This document shows positions 19,301 to 29,256 of a stretch of DNA of 64,000 nucleotides, piece by piece; position 1 is the first letter of the stretch; each line of letters starts with the position of its first letter. The translations under genes and the position numbers were made by a program. The stretch covers positions 1-64,000 of the IMG/VR virus record IMGVR_UViG_3300031857_012982; one strand, written 5' to 3'. The notes below the pieces were generated by a model, which did no database searches, was not told where the DNA came from, and worked only from the letters and a program-made list of their open reading frames with translations. Origin of the DNA: a virus.

Positions 19301-22300
19301 CTGCTGCTCTCGTTGAAGGAGATGTGATTAAAATTAAAGACTACAGTGATACCACAGGCAGTTTTGTGCCACTAACACCAACAAAGGTGGGAATATATCC
19401 TCGATTTAAACCAGAAAAAATTCTTGATGACACATATTTAGAATCAACCTACGTGATAGTGGGACACGATGGCAGCAAGACAGTGGCGTATGGAGACTAC
19501 AGAGACGATATCTTATTAGAATTAGAGAGAAGAATTTATAACAATTGTAAAATTGTTTATGATTCAGCGTTATTGCCAGAAACAGAGGTGAGACCTTCTG
19601 GATTTACACAGGGAGATTATACTATAGGTGAAATCAATAATATTTTAAGTTACGATTTCTATTCTTGGGCAGGTAGAAATGCTGTGGACTATCAAAAGAA
19701 TGAGATATATGATGATTCTAATGCTTTTACTTTTAATTACAGCAGCAATAAAGATTCTGTAAACAGCGAATATCTACCAGGACACTGGAGAGGCATATAC
19801 AATTATTTCTATGACACGGATCGACCACACACTCATCCTTGGGAAATGTTAGGACACAGTGAAAAACCCACGTGGTGGGAAGATACCTATGGTCCAGGAC
19901 CATACAGCTCGGGCAACGAATTGTTATGGAATGATCTAGCAGCAGGCTATGACAGCGGCAAAGAATCAGCTGATCCTAGATATGTCAGATCAGACTTGTT
20001 AAATTATCTACCAGTGGACGAGAATGGACAATTGCTATCACCTATAGATTCAGGATTGATAGACAATTACGTATCAGCAGGTATTAATAAAGTATGGAAA
20101 TTTGGAGATCACTCGCCGACAGAAACTGCTTGGAGAAGAAGTGCTCAATATCCTTTTGCTGTAATAAAATTATTAGCATTAACTCGACCAGCAAAATTCT
20201 TTGGATTATTTTTTGATAACAGTAGATTGGGTTTGAATGTTTCAGGTAATGTTATTGACAGTGACACAGAAGTGGCACAGAATATACGCACAGCCAAATA
20301 TCATTTGGAAACATCAACAGATAATGAAACCGGCACAACCACTCGTTATATTACCGGAGGATATCAACCGTTTGTTGTGAACTATCTAATTAAAAATGGA
20401 TTAGATCCAGCAGTATTTTTCTATGATAAAATGAAAAATCTCAATGTACAATTAGCATACAAATTGGGAGGATTCACAGACAAACAAAATTTAAGAATAT
20501 TAACAGACAGTGTTAGTCCAGGATCCACAGCTGGCTCACAGTTTATACCAGATGAGAACTATAAAATACTATTTAGAATCAGTAATCCAATAAACACATT
20601 TGAATATTCAGGAGTGCTGATAGAATTAAACACAGCCACCACAGGAGATGGCAGCACACTGGAAGGCGGATACAAAGTTATTGGTTATAACACAATCAAA
20701 CCATATTTTAAAATATTTGAACCATTAAAAAATGGCAACAGTTATTCCATTGAAGCAGGCAATGCTCGAGCAACCATTTACAAGGATTATGGAAATGTAG
20801 AAAAAGTTGTAACCTATGGCACAGTGTTCAAAGATGTCCAATCGGTAGTGAATTTCCTAACAGGATATGGAAAATATTTAGAATCACAGGGATTTGTTTT
20901 TGATAAATTTTCTAGAGAATTAAAAGAAATTGCCAATTGGGAGATGTCATCCAAAGAATTCTTATATTGGACAAGACAAGGATGGGCTCCAGGATCGGCT
21001 ATTACACTAAGTCCAGGAGCTGAAGGATTTCATCTCTCAACCAAAGACAGTGTGATAGGAAGATTAAAGAATCTACAGGGAGAATACACAGTATTAGATT
21101 CTGCTGGTAGTACAGTTAACAGCAAATCAATTAGTACAAAACGCATAGGAACCACTTTTGAAATAATCAGCAAATTTCCAGAATCAGGCATATACAATAT
21201 CACAATGAATGCTGTACAGAAAGAACACATTCTATTATTTGACAATATCACAGTGTTTTCGGATATTTTATTACAGTTAGCAACAGGATTCCGTCAACAG
21301 AGATTCCGATTAATTGGTTGGAAAACTGGAGACTGGAACGGTGATTATTATTCTCCAGGATTTGTTTTTGATGAAGCTCAAGTAGCAGCATGGACAGCTA
21401 ATACTGATTATCAAATTGGCGATACAGTAGAATACAATGCTAAATTTTACACTTCTAAAGTTAATCATAATTCTGGAAACACGTTCGAATCAGATAAATG
21501 GCAGAAGAAGAAAGAAAAACCTGCTGCACAATTAATACCTAATTTTGATTATAAAATTTCTCAGTTTAATGATTTTTATAACTTAGAGAGCAATAATTTT
21601 GATGAAGGTCAACAGAGATTGGCTCAGCATCTTACAGGATATCAATCTAGAAGTTATCTAGACAATCTTTTCCTTAACGACGTTTCTCAATACAAATTCT
21701 ATCAAGGATTTATTAGAGAAAAAGGTACTCTTAATGCTATTAATAAATTGGTTAAAGCAAAATTTTATGGAGAAAATATTGATCTTACTATCTATCCTGA
21801 ATGGATGATTCGAGTGGGAGAATTTGGAAACACAGATAATAAAAAATTTGTTCAGATTCGTATGCCTGACGATACATTTACTAATAATATACAGAGCATA
21901 GAAATATTAGACAATGTATCAGACTCGTTGGATTGGGAAAAATCTGTTAGAGTACTTACTTCTGAATTATATAATAAAACTATAGAATATAACAGTCAAG
22001 AAACTTTCTCTCTGTATGATTACACTGAAGAAGGTACAGATAAAGACACAGTTCAAAAATTTAAAACAGCAGGATATCCTAGATTACTTGATGTGGATCA
22101 CACTGCTTTTACGTCTACGGATCTGCTGAATCTTGATGTATCTTCTATAACCAAAAACGATCTAGTATGGGTAGCAAAAAAAGATAACAATGATTGGGAC
22201 GTATTAAGATTGACATCCACAGTTTTAAAAATTATTGCCATGCGATCCATTAACAATGCTACTCAATTAGAAGTGATACTAACTGGCAATCATGATTTTG

Positions 22301-25300
22301 TGGCAGGCGATTATTTCTCAATACTAAACAGTCAAAGCACACAATTAAATGGAGTGTATAAAGTATACAGCACACCTACCACAGCATCATTGATATTCAA
22401 TTACAACAAATCGAATAGAATATCCAGCACAGTGGTATTATCAGATCAATCTACTATAAACACCTATGGTAACATTTACAAATGGGTCAGCGTGAGATTT
22501 GACAGCATGGACAATGTTAATGACCGAATACCTTATAGCGTTTACAGAGATGTGGACACAGCAAATTTTGTTAATGGTGATAGAGTGTTTGCTGACAACA
22601 GTACGGGCAAATGGGCAATATATGAAAAAACAGATCCATACGAAACAAAATTATTGTTATCCCCAGATTCTGTAAACGAGCAATATTTTGGTTATCAAAT
22701 AGTTGCTAGAAATGATAGTAGAACATTAATAGTAGCATCGCCAGGTGAAGGTCAAGGACATATACATTTTCTCTATAGAGCAGAAAATCAACCAGGAAAT
22801 TTATTCTCTTCTACCAGCAGTTATGAAATGAATGACGGAAATGATGCTACATCTCGTTTGGGAGAAACTTTAACAATTAGCACTGATGAAAATTACATTG
22901 CAGCAGGAGCTCCTTACACTAATACATTAGCAAATGACGGCAGTACCAGACACGAAAATGCTGGATTAATAAAGATTTTTGCATGGAATAATGTAGACAA
23001 AAATTATTCTTTCTACAACACTGTGTTACCACCCACTGATGATAGCTCTACATTGATAGATATGAATTATGGATGGGCCTGTGCCATAGCAGAACCTTCA
23101 GATGCCAGCACAGTTTCAACTAGACCAAAATTTCTTTTTGCGTCAGCTCCTGGACTAAACAACAATTCAGGAGTGGTATATGTGCATACTCTACAAAAAG
23201 ATCTAGCAGACAGTACCATACCTGTATGGAGACAAGATTCTGCGATATACAGTACAGAATCAGGATCAGGCAAAAGATTCGGTCACAGATTAGCAGTCAA
23301 CGATAATGCAGATATAATAGCAATCAGTAGTGTTGCTCCAGGCACTGCTGGACAGGTAGAAATATTTACAAAGAATAGTGTGAATGATGATGGCAGCAGC
23401 ATAGAAGATGGCAGTACCAAACATATTTTTACTCATAGACAAACATTGAAAGGTGTAAATGCAGATGGTAGCACTCTAAACACCGCGTTTGGAGAAAGTA
23501 TTTCTATGAGCATCAACGGAGAATTGCTCGTAATATCTGCTCCTGGAAAAGATCAAGGAGAGCAAAATGATGCTGGAGCAATCTATATCTATAAATGGAA
23601 CGCTGATGGATCAACAAATACCTATACTCTACAACAGACTATTGTAGCTCCAGAGTCTTCTACTAATATGAGATTTGGATCCACAGTGCAAATTAATAGA
23701 GCAAATAATAGAATAGTGATAGGAGCTGAAAAATTTGGAAATAATAGAAGTATGCTTTTTGATAACGGAGCCACAACGTTTGATTTAGGAGATACAGATA
23801 TAGTGGATCTTAACATAGGATCTGGAGGAGTGTTTACTGCTACAAAATATGATACAGAATTTGTAATAGATGACAAATTAGTTACAACGAATGTAGATGC
23901 CAATGACGATTTTGGCAGAGGAATATTCATAACAGACACAACAGTGTTTGTAGGATCACCTCAGGATGATGTTTTAACAAACGATGGCAGCACATATAGA
24001 CTAGATGAAGGAACTGTAACAATATTTGATCTTAAAGTGAGAAATTCTTATGCATGGACGGCATTGTCTACTGAAACAAATCTTGTTAATGATAAAAAAG
24101 TAGATTCTTCTTTTATTTTTGATAGTGCAAATAATGAAATAATTGATTATTTAGATTACTATGATCCTGTCAAAGGCAGAATACTGGGTATAGCCGACAG
24201 AGAAATTAACTACAAAACTGAATGGGATCCAGCAATATACAATATCGGAACCAAAGATAAAACTGTCAATACAAAAACAGCATGGGGTGAAGAGCATGTG
24301 GGTGAAGTTTGGTGGAATATGAGCACTGTAAGGTGGGTTTGGTATGAACAACACGGTTTAGAATATCAAACTAAAAATTGGGGCAAATTATTTCCAGGAT
24401 CATCAGTGGACATATATGAGTGGGTAGAATCAACTCTGTTACCATCTGAATGGAATCTGAGAGCAGACACAGTGCCGGGATTATCACAAGGAGTCTCTGG
24501 AAAACCTCTACATCCAGACAATACAGTTTTTACAGTGAAACAAAAATACAACACTATTTCTGATAGTTTTGTTAATTATTATTATTTCTGGATAAAAAAT
24601 TCTGTATTTTTGCCGGCAAAAAATAAATCAGCCACAGAAAGAAAGAACACTACAGCATACGTGTCCAATCTAATAGAGAATCCATTAGCATCAGGAATAA
24701 AATATTATGCTATCACAGGAACAAACTCATTAATAACTTTTAATGTTAAAAATAGTTTAACTAATGATAATACAGTTCTTAATATAAATTATAAAAATAA
24801 TAATAATGAAGACACAGCACACAGTGTATGGAAATTAATTAGAGAAGGTGACAAAGATGATAGTCCAAATGCATTATTAGAGAAAAAATGGTGGGACAGT
24901 CTTGTGGGCAAAGATACGTCAGGCAACGAAGTACCAGATCTAACATTGCCAATCAACCAACGATACGGAAATAGTGTTAGACCTAGACAGAGCTGGTATG
25001 TGGATAGATTTGCTGCTCTAAAAGAAATCGTAGATTACAGTAACAGCGTACTAAAAACAAAAGAATTAGCCAACAGTATCAGTTACGCAAATTTAAATTC
25101 AGCAGATCCAGAACCCACAGAAGCTTCAGGCGAATGGGATCGTAGAGTTGAAAGTTACGCAGATTTAACATACATCGATACTAGAGATATCAGCGGCATA
25201 ATTGATGTATTAGTAGCTAGCGATGAAGAAAACAGCAAAGGTTCTTGGGCAATCTATAACTGGAATCTTACAGAATGGATAAGAACGAAAGTACAGACAT

Positions 25301-28300
25301 ATAAGACGAGCACTTATTATAGTCTAGCTGATTGGTATGCTGATGGATATGACACAAACACTGTGATTGACAAACAGGTTAACTATCAGTATGAAGTTGA
25401 GACTATAGATTTAGAAATTGGAAGAATTGTAAAAGTATTAAGAGCCGACACAGGCGGTTGGAAATTATTTGAACAAACTGCAGAAGGATTAAAAAATGTT
25501 GCCACACAAAATGGTACAATACAATTATCCAAAGCTCTGTATGACTATACTATTAAGAACACAGGATTTGATGCTGATGATACATTTGATGCTAATTTCT
25601 TTGACCAAGAACCCACAATTGAAACCAGAAATATTTTAACAGCTCTAAGAGATGATATATTTGTGGGAGATCTAAAAATAGAATACAATAATATATTCTT
25701 TATTGGATTAAGAAAAGTATTAGAAGAACAATTATACGTGGATTGGTTGAATAAATCTTCGTTTATAAACGTAACCAACAGTCTAAGACCATTAGATCAG
25801 CGTAAGACTTATAGAGTGGGTAACGAAAACTTTGTAGAAGATTACATCAATGAAGTGAAACCTTTTCATACCAAGATAAGAGAATATAGATTAGGATATA
25901 CCACTACAGAAACACAAGATGGAATCAACACAGACTTTGATCTTCCAGCATTTTATGATGGCACTCGCATTAGGAATGTAGACGTGTCGGCAGATGTAGC
26001 ATTAATGGCAAGTTACCCTTACCGTTTCTGGAGAGACAATTATAAAAAATATGTGGATTCTATTGTGGTAACCAAAGGTGGTAGTGGATATATCACTGCT
26101 CCTACAGTTACACTAGTTGGAGGAACAACCAAATCAGTGGGACCGTTCACAGTGTTGGGTAGAAGTAACAGTGGACCAACATCAGGACAATCAGGATATT
26201 TTTATCCATTGTACACAGCAGCCGCAGATGCTGATCTAGCAGACAGTCAAGAGGGCGGAACAGGTACTAGCTCATTATTCACATTCAATGAATACCCAAG
26301 CATAGAGTTTTATATGCCAGACTCTGATCAAAATACAGCCATCACAGATAGACCTACAGGATATGAAGTTTATACCACAGCAGACAATACTCAAGCCACA
26401 GCAAGAGCGATAATACAGAATGGATCTGTGACAAGAATACAACTATTAACACCAGGCAGTAACTACACAGCCACACCACGAGTAGTATTAACAGGCGGAG
26501 GTTCTGGAGGAGTTACACCAGCAGATGCTGCTCGAGCCTATGCCAATTTAAGGAATGATCTTGTGAGAGATATCTCTACCACAATCAAATTTGACCGAGT
26601 ACAATCCACAGCCACAGTGTTGGATTGGGTAGCAAATACAGCCTATGCATACAATGATCTAATTAGATATGAAGACGGATTCTATAAAGTTAACAGTGGA
26701 TTTACCAGCACAGAAGATTTCGATAACGGATTAACATATCTAACAAAATTGCGAGGCGATGAACCTTACATTACTGCTGCTGAAAGAACTCTAGGATTGT
26801 ACCAACCAGATGCTGGCATGCCAGGCAACGAGTTATCTCAAGTGATGACAGGAGTAGACTACGGCGGAGTTATGGTTACAGGATTAGCATTCAACAGTGG
26901 ACAGGGTTGGGATAGATCGCCATGGTACGATAATCCTTGGGACACATATGGTTTAAGCCGAGTGAAAACATTCTATGGAGATGGTAGCTCTACAGCATTT
27001 ACATTTGCAACTGCTCCGAGTGCGACCGATGTATACACTGTATACATAAATGGTGTGAGACAAACGTCACTGGTATTCCGAGGCGATGGATCTACCAAAA
27101 CTTTCACAGTTATACCTGATGACAGCTCTGTGGTTGGCAACGGCGATGAAATACAGTTTATACCTTTTGATGATGACGGAGTACTAACACCCACAGATGA
27201 TAAAACTCTAGATTCATTGATCAGCGGTGGTCTTTTTGGATCAGCGGTGGGAATAGCACCGTCGGATATTATATTAGAAGGAGATGGATTCATAACACCA
27301 GAAACCAGCTATGCTCCAGAAGAGAATGTGCCAGGTTCAATGTTTGACACTGTGGATATCAAAGTTTATACCACACCAGAGTCCGGCGTGCCGTTTATTG
27401 TGAACAAAAATTATATCGGTGATGGTTTAACTCTAACTTATAACATAGGACAATATCCAGGAACAGATGATTCAGTGATAGTGACTGTGGATGGTCAAAC
27501 CATGAGGCAGAATGACGAATACACAGTAGATGCTGCTGCAAAAACTATTACTTTTTTATCAACACCGGTAAGTGGCAGCAAGATATCTATCAAGAGTTTT
27601 GCTGTGTCTGGAAGTAATTACATGGTATTGAACACTTTCATTGGAGACGGATCCACAGCATCATTCACAACATCTGCTAGAGAGACTTTCCAATTGGACA
27701 GTGCGGCCAGCCAACTATATGTCACTGTAGATGGTCAACCCACAACAGCATACAATTACACAGTATCAGGCAAATTAATCACAATAACATTACATACTGG
27801 TGATGGATCTACTCTGTTGCCTCCAGCAGCAGGCAAATTAATACAGATATCATCATTCAATCAACCTGCGGGCAGTGGTAGAGCTTATGCTGAAGTTAGA
27901 AGTGAGCAGTTGACACACGATGGTACCAACAGATATACTTTGACATATCCTGCAGGTGCTATTGGACCATATTCAGGATTGACGCTTTTAGAAGTAGGCG
28001 GAAAAATATTGAGAGGACCAGACAATACCTACTATGCAGGCGATGGCAGCACCACAAGTTACAGTCTAGGCACAGATCCTGCCAACACAGTAACAGTAGC
28101 CAATGAAGTAGAAGTTTATGTCAACGGTTCTAAAAAATATCAGTTCACAGATTACACAGTGAATATCGGTACACAACAGATACAGTTTGTGTCTGCTCCA
28201 AGTGGTACAGATGTTATTGCTGTGTCTGTACTATTGGATAATCATTATTACAACGAAGGATCAGATGTGATATTAAAACCAACACAACTGGCTGCTGATG

Positions 28301-29256
28301 GAATATCTTTGTCATCTGGAGATATATTTGTGGCCATAACATTTAACAATGCTGTGGGAATGAATCAAAGAAGAGAAACGTTTGCTGGTGTTGTGTCAGG
28401 AGAATTCTATCTAGAATATACGCCTCTTAACAGTGATTATGTGTTTGTATGGTTAAATGGAGAATCATTGACACAAGGATACAACTTCCTTTTAAATGGT
28501 AATAAAATAACCATAGGTGGAATTACTGTATCAACAACAGACAGAATAGACGTGATGTATTTTGCTGCGGAGAGTGCAGTTAATGCTACAGGATTCCGAA
28601 TATTCAAAGATATGTTGAACAGAACCTTCTTCAAAAGAATCAGTGCTGATAATACCACAACATTGGCTGCAGCACTGGCAGATGATGCTATATCAATTAC
28701 AGTGGCAGATGGTAGCGTATTAGCATCTCCTCCGGGTGGATCGGTACCGGGAGTCATATTCATAGACAAAGAAAGGATTGAATACTTTATCAAATCCGGC
28801 AACACTCTATCTCAATTGAGAAGAGGCACACTAGGTACAGGTATAAAAGTACACGCAGCAGGCACACAAGTAGTGGATGCTTCAGGTTCTCAAACTGTGC
28901 CTTACGCAGAAACAGTTTACACAAAAACATCTATGGGAGATGGTAGCACCAGTATGTTCCCTACCACAATTGCAGCAGCAACACCATATGAATTGGATGT
29001 GTTTGTGGGAGGTCGAAGATTGCCATACATGAGCGAAGATGGCAGCACTGTGAACTACACAGTGGATGGCAGTACTGCAAATGTGGCACTTACTGATGCA
29101 CCAGCAGCAGATGTACAGGTAAAAATCGTACAAAAACGTGGAGTAGTATGGTATACTCAAGGAGCGGGCACTGCAGCCGATGGTAAAGGACTGCAAAAAT
29201 CAACAACTAATCAAGCAAAATTCATAGCAGGAGAACCAACAAATGTACCTGAATAA
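16384..29256 (+). CDS. Giant baseplate-associated virion protein (gp7 position, 4,290 aa)
   Basis: One uninterrupted reading frame, by far the largest gene here. The N-terminus (about 1-170), with FDKLINYREYYWLPEGPNP, and its position right after gp6 suggest the role of wedge protein gp7 (1,032 residues in T4), but the size is four times greater. Visible parts: a cupredoxin-like domain (about 185-295); a long gp7-like body with aromatic-rich segments such as HPWEMLGHSEKPTWWEDTYG; an FG-GAP/integrin-propeller-like region (about 2100-2555); a GGSGYITAPTVTLVGG strand (about 3230); and a C-terminal fibre-like part (about 3530-4240) with repeated GDGST motifs and a RRGTLGTG segment. It likely links baseplate wedges to peripheral adhesins. 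No protease, lysozyme or membrane segment is recognised. Confidence 0.8.
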   Translation: MADSPINSTTNYEVVTDSNGVTLRRSIAHLPSFYRTDNNHRFLTSTLDQLIQPGKLTRLDGYVGRQYSYTRQAADSYIEATSEDRANYQLEPAVTYTDKDTSSINPEDQVKFTATYDDYINQIKFFGGNVDNHDRLNKEIVYAWNPAVDFDKLINYREYYWLPEGPNPILVSNNGTNSVTEISVDHVGNTAYTFSTYDGVQNPTITLYRGNTYKFVLDVDGHPFYIMTEPFTTGIAEDGSTSVIYSSAVSGNGTEVGILTFTVPSDAPDILYYQCGNHQAMQGILTIKTITAVTKIDVEHEIVGTKNYIMSSGIKLSNGMKLKFIDNVTSATYKNKEFYVEGVGDHITLTDTARLITPESYSAETTELYDTVTYDSRPYAISFYRPETPDYITIKRDSPDNNAWSRYNRWFHKSVIKTSDDVNGNITALLETARAKRPIIEFDSGIQLYDHGTEGLNSVALIDTVTTDVFSTVVNSSGYIVDGISLAHGMRVLFTADTDSIVKNRIYKVNFVTVGGNSVINLTQEADGIPQDGQTVYAELGANYQGKTFYYSESENAWQQGQTKTALNQKPLFSLQDNNDIKFNDQTVYQNSSFAGAAVFEYKISETSPVDTVLGLRVKYNTINNVGDITFTSDLGSGSFTYKSGDKVISKNFGTGHVHYIISRTENEAKTSWIKRLEDSKQRVIRTFIVEANELRLFPIDVFANSVELEDLDVHVDVNSKVQNLNTDYTLVDGTTNKYIKFSYDLLVGDIVKIQCYSAAKRVVGKGLYEIPENLSVNPFNEQLKDFTFGQILNHVHDINEKNVELTGDIPGDSNLRDLPDVRTKGGTIIQHSAPLPQAMFSLIDQNANAISAIEYCSLEYQKFKEGFQSNIDIGRSYEGDPAAAVDEIIKTMHGDRGISFPFFYEDMIGYGEKVSTRTYTVQDSTETEYAIDSQFDINVSSNRAVYVYLNNTQLLQGYDYTFSETEDSVNITAALVEGDVIKIKDYSDTTGSFVPLTPTKVGIYPRFKPEKILDDTYLESTYVIVGHDGSKTVAYGDYRDDILLELERRIYNNCKIVYDSALLPETEVRPSGFTQGDYTIGEINNILSYDFYSWAGRNAVDYQKNEIYDDSNAFTFNYSSNKDSVNSEYLPGHWRGIYNYFYDTDRPHTHPWEMLGHSEKPTWWEDTYGPGPYSSGNELLWNDLAAGYDSGKESADPRYVRSDLLNYLPVDENGQLLSPIDSGLIDNYVSAGINKVWKFGDHSPTETAWRRSAQYPFAVIKLLALTRPAKFFGLFFDNSRLGLNVSGNVIDSDTEVAQNIRTAKYHLETSTDNETGTTTRYITGGYQPFVVNYLIKNGLDPAVFFYDKMKNLNVQLAYKLGGFTDKQNLRILTDSVSPGSTAGSQFIPDENYKILFRISNPINTFEYSGVLIELNTATTGDGSTLEGGYKVIGYNTIKPYFKIFEPLKNGNSYSIEAGNARATIYKDYGNVEKVVTYGTVFKDVQSVVNFLTGYGKYLESQGFVFDKFSRELKEIANWEMSSKEFLYWTRQGWAPGSAITLSPGAEGFHLSTKDSVIGRLKNLQGEYTVLDSAGSTVNSKSISTKRIGTTFEIISKFPESGIYNITMNAVQKEHILLFDNITVFSDILLQLATGFRQQRFRLIGWKTGDWNGDYYSPGFVFDEAQVAAWTANTDYQIGDTVEYNAKFYTSKVNHNSGNTFESDKWQKKKEKPAAQLIPNFDYKISQFNDFYNLESNNFDEGQQRLAQHLTGYQSRSYLDNLFLNDVSQYKFYQGFIREKGTLNAINKLVKAKFYGENIDLTIYPEWMIRVGEFGNTDNKKFVQIRMPDDTFTNNIQSIEILDNVSDSLDWEKSVRVLTSELYNKTIEYNSQETFSLYDYTEEGTDKDTVQKFKTAGYPRLLDVDHTAFTSTDLLNLDVSSITKNDLVWVAKKDNNDWDVLRLTSTVLKIIAMRSINNATQLEVILTGNHDFVAGDYFSILNSQSTQLNGVYKVYSTPTTASLIFNYNKSNRISSTVVLSDQSTINTYGNIYKWVSVRFDSMDNVNDRIPYSVYRDVDTANFVNGDRVFADNSTGKWAIYEKTDPYETKLLLSPDSVNEQYFGYQIVARNDSRTLIVASPGEGQGHIHFLYRAENQPGNLFSSTSSYEMNDGNDATSRLGETLTISTDENYIAAGAPYTNTLANDGSTRHENAGLIKIFAWNNVDKNYSFYNTVLPPTDDSSTLIDMNYGWACAIAEPSDASTVSTRPKFLFASAPGLNNNSGVVYVHTLQKDLADSTIPVWRQDSAIYSTESGSGKRFGHRLAVNDNADIIAISSVAPGTAGQVEIFTKNSVNDDGSSIEDGSTKHIFTHRQTLKGVNADGSTLNTAFGESISMSINGELLVISAPGKDQGEQNDAGAIYIYKWNADGSTNTYTLQQTIVAPESSTNMRFGSTVQINRANNRIVIGAEKFGNNRSMLFDNGATTFDLGDTDIVDLNIGSGGVFTATKYDTEFVIDDKLVTTNVDANDDFGRGIFITDTTVFVGSPQDDVLTNDGSTYRLDEGTVTIFDLKVRNSYAWTALSTETNLVNDKKVDSSFIFDSANNEIIDYLDYYDPVKGRILGIADREINYKTEWDPAIYNIGTKDKTVNTKTAWGEEHVGEVWWNMSTVRWVWYEQHGLEYQTKNWGKLFPGSSVDIYEWVESTLLPSEWNLRADTVPGLSQGVSGKPLHPDNTVFTVKQKYNTISDSFVNYYYFWIKNSVFLPAKNKSATERKNTTAYVSNLIENPLASGIKYYAITGTNSLITFNVKNSLTNDNTVLNINYKNNNNEDTAHSVWKLIREGDKDDSPNALLEKKWWDSLVGKDTSGNEVPDLTLPINQRYGNSVRPRQSWYVDRFAALKEIVDYSNSVLKTKELANSISYANLNSADPEPTEASGEWDRRVESYADLTYIDTRDISGIIDVLVASDEENSKGSWAIYNWNLTEWIRTKVQTYKTSTYYSLADWYADGYDTNTVIDKQVNYQYEVETIDLEIGRIVKVLRADTGGWKLFEQTAEGLKNVATQNGTIQLSKALYDYTIKNTGFDADDTFDANFFDQEPTIETRNILTALRDDIFVGDLKIEYNNIFFIGLRKVLEEQLYVDWLNKSSFINVTNSLRPLDQRKTYRVGNENFVEDYINEVKPFHTKIREYRLGYTTTETQDGINTDFDLPAFYDGTRIRNVDVSADVALMASYPYRFWRDNYKKYVDSIVVTKGGSGYITAPTVTLVGGTTKSVGPFTVLGRSNSGPTSGQSGYFYPLYTAAADADLADSQEGGTGTSSLFTFNEYPSIEFYMPDSDQNTAITDRPTGYEVYTTADNTQATARAIIQNGSVTRIQLLTPGSNYTATPRVVLTGGGSGGVTPADAARAYANLRNDLVRDISTTIKFDRVQSTATVLDWVANTAYAYNDLIRYEDGFYKVNSGFTSTEDFDNGLTYLTKLRGDEPYITAAERTLGLYQPDAGMPGNELSQVMTGVDYGGVMVTGLAFNSGQGWDRSPWYDNPWDTYGLSRVKTFYGDGSSTAFTFATAPSATDVYTVYINGVRQTSLVFRGDGSTKTFTVIPDDSSVVGNGDEIQFIPFDDDGVLTPTDDKTLDSLISGGLFGSAVGIAPSDIILEGDGFITPETSYAPEENVPGSMFDTVDIKVYTTPESGVPFIVNKNYIGDGLTLTYNIGQYPGTDDSVIVTVDGQTMRQNDEYTVDAAAKTITFLSTPVSGSKISIKSFAVSGSNYMVLNTFIGDGSTASFTTSARETFQLDSAASQLYVTVDGQPTTAYNYTVSGKLITITLHTGDGSTLLPPAAGKLIQISSFNQPAGSGRAYAEVRSEQLTHDGTNRYTLTYPAGAIGPYSGLTLLEVGGKILRGPDNTYYAGDGSTTSYSLGTDPANTVTVANEVEVYVNGSKKYQFTDYTVNIGTQQIQFVSAPSGTDVIAVSVLLDNHYYNEGSDVILKPTQLAADGISLSSGDIFVAITFNNAVGMNQRRETFAGVVSGEFYLEYTPLNSDYVFVWLNGESLTQGYNFLLNGNKITIGGITVSTTDRIDVMYFAAESAVNATGFRIFKDMLNRTFFKRISADNTTTLAAALADDAISITVADGSVLASPPGGSVPGVIFIDKERIEYFIKSGNTLSQLRRGTLGTGIKVHAAGTQVVDASGSQTVPYAETVYTKTSMGDGSTSMFPTTIAAATPYELDVFVGGRRLPYMSEDGSTVNYTVDGSTANVALTDAPAADVQVKIVQKRGVVWYTQGAGTAADGKGLQKSTTNQAKFIAGEPTNVPE
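16936..17265 (+). other. Cupredoxin-like domain inside the giant virion protein
   Basis: Residues about 185-295 of the giant protein form a beta-sandwich-like segment with TITLYRGNTYKFVLDV, then H222 in DGHPFYIM, and YYQCGNHQAMQG, where C275, H278 and M281 follow in C-x2-H-x2-M spacing. This is the type 1 copper loop spacing of amicyanin. All four usual copper ligands (His, Cys, His, Met) are present. Copper binding is inferred. Confidence 0.65.
22677..24051 (+). other. FG-GAP/integrin-propeller-like region of the giant protein
   Basis: Residues about 2100-2555 contain repeated blades of the form FG-x-x-(8-20)-hydrophobic-A-P-x-G-(n)-G-x-(V/I)-x-(I/V/F): SRLGETLTISTDENYIAAGA, KRFGHRLAVNDNADIIAISS, TAFGESISMSINGELLVISA, MRFGSTVQINRANNRIVIGA and DDFGRGIFITDTTVFVGSP. 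At least five blades are readable. Such propellers often mediate binding to surfaces or partner proteins. Confidence 0.65.
26970..29100 (+). repeat. GDGST motif repeats in the C-terminal fibre-like part
   Basis: The motif GDGST or its close variants followed by an aromatic or beta-strand recurs at least eight times (GDGSSTAF, GDGSTKTF, GDGSTASF, GDGSTLLP, GDGSTTSY, GDGSTSMF, EDGSTVNY, VDGSTANV). Each is followed by a strand and often by YVNG or VDGQ, a pattern common in trimeric phage fibre and adhesin shafts. The bases differ between copies, so the repeats are old rather than recent DNA duplications. Confidence 0.6.
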
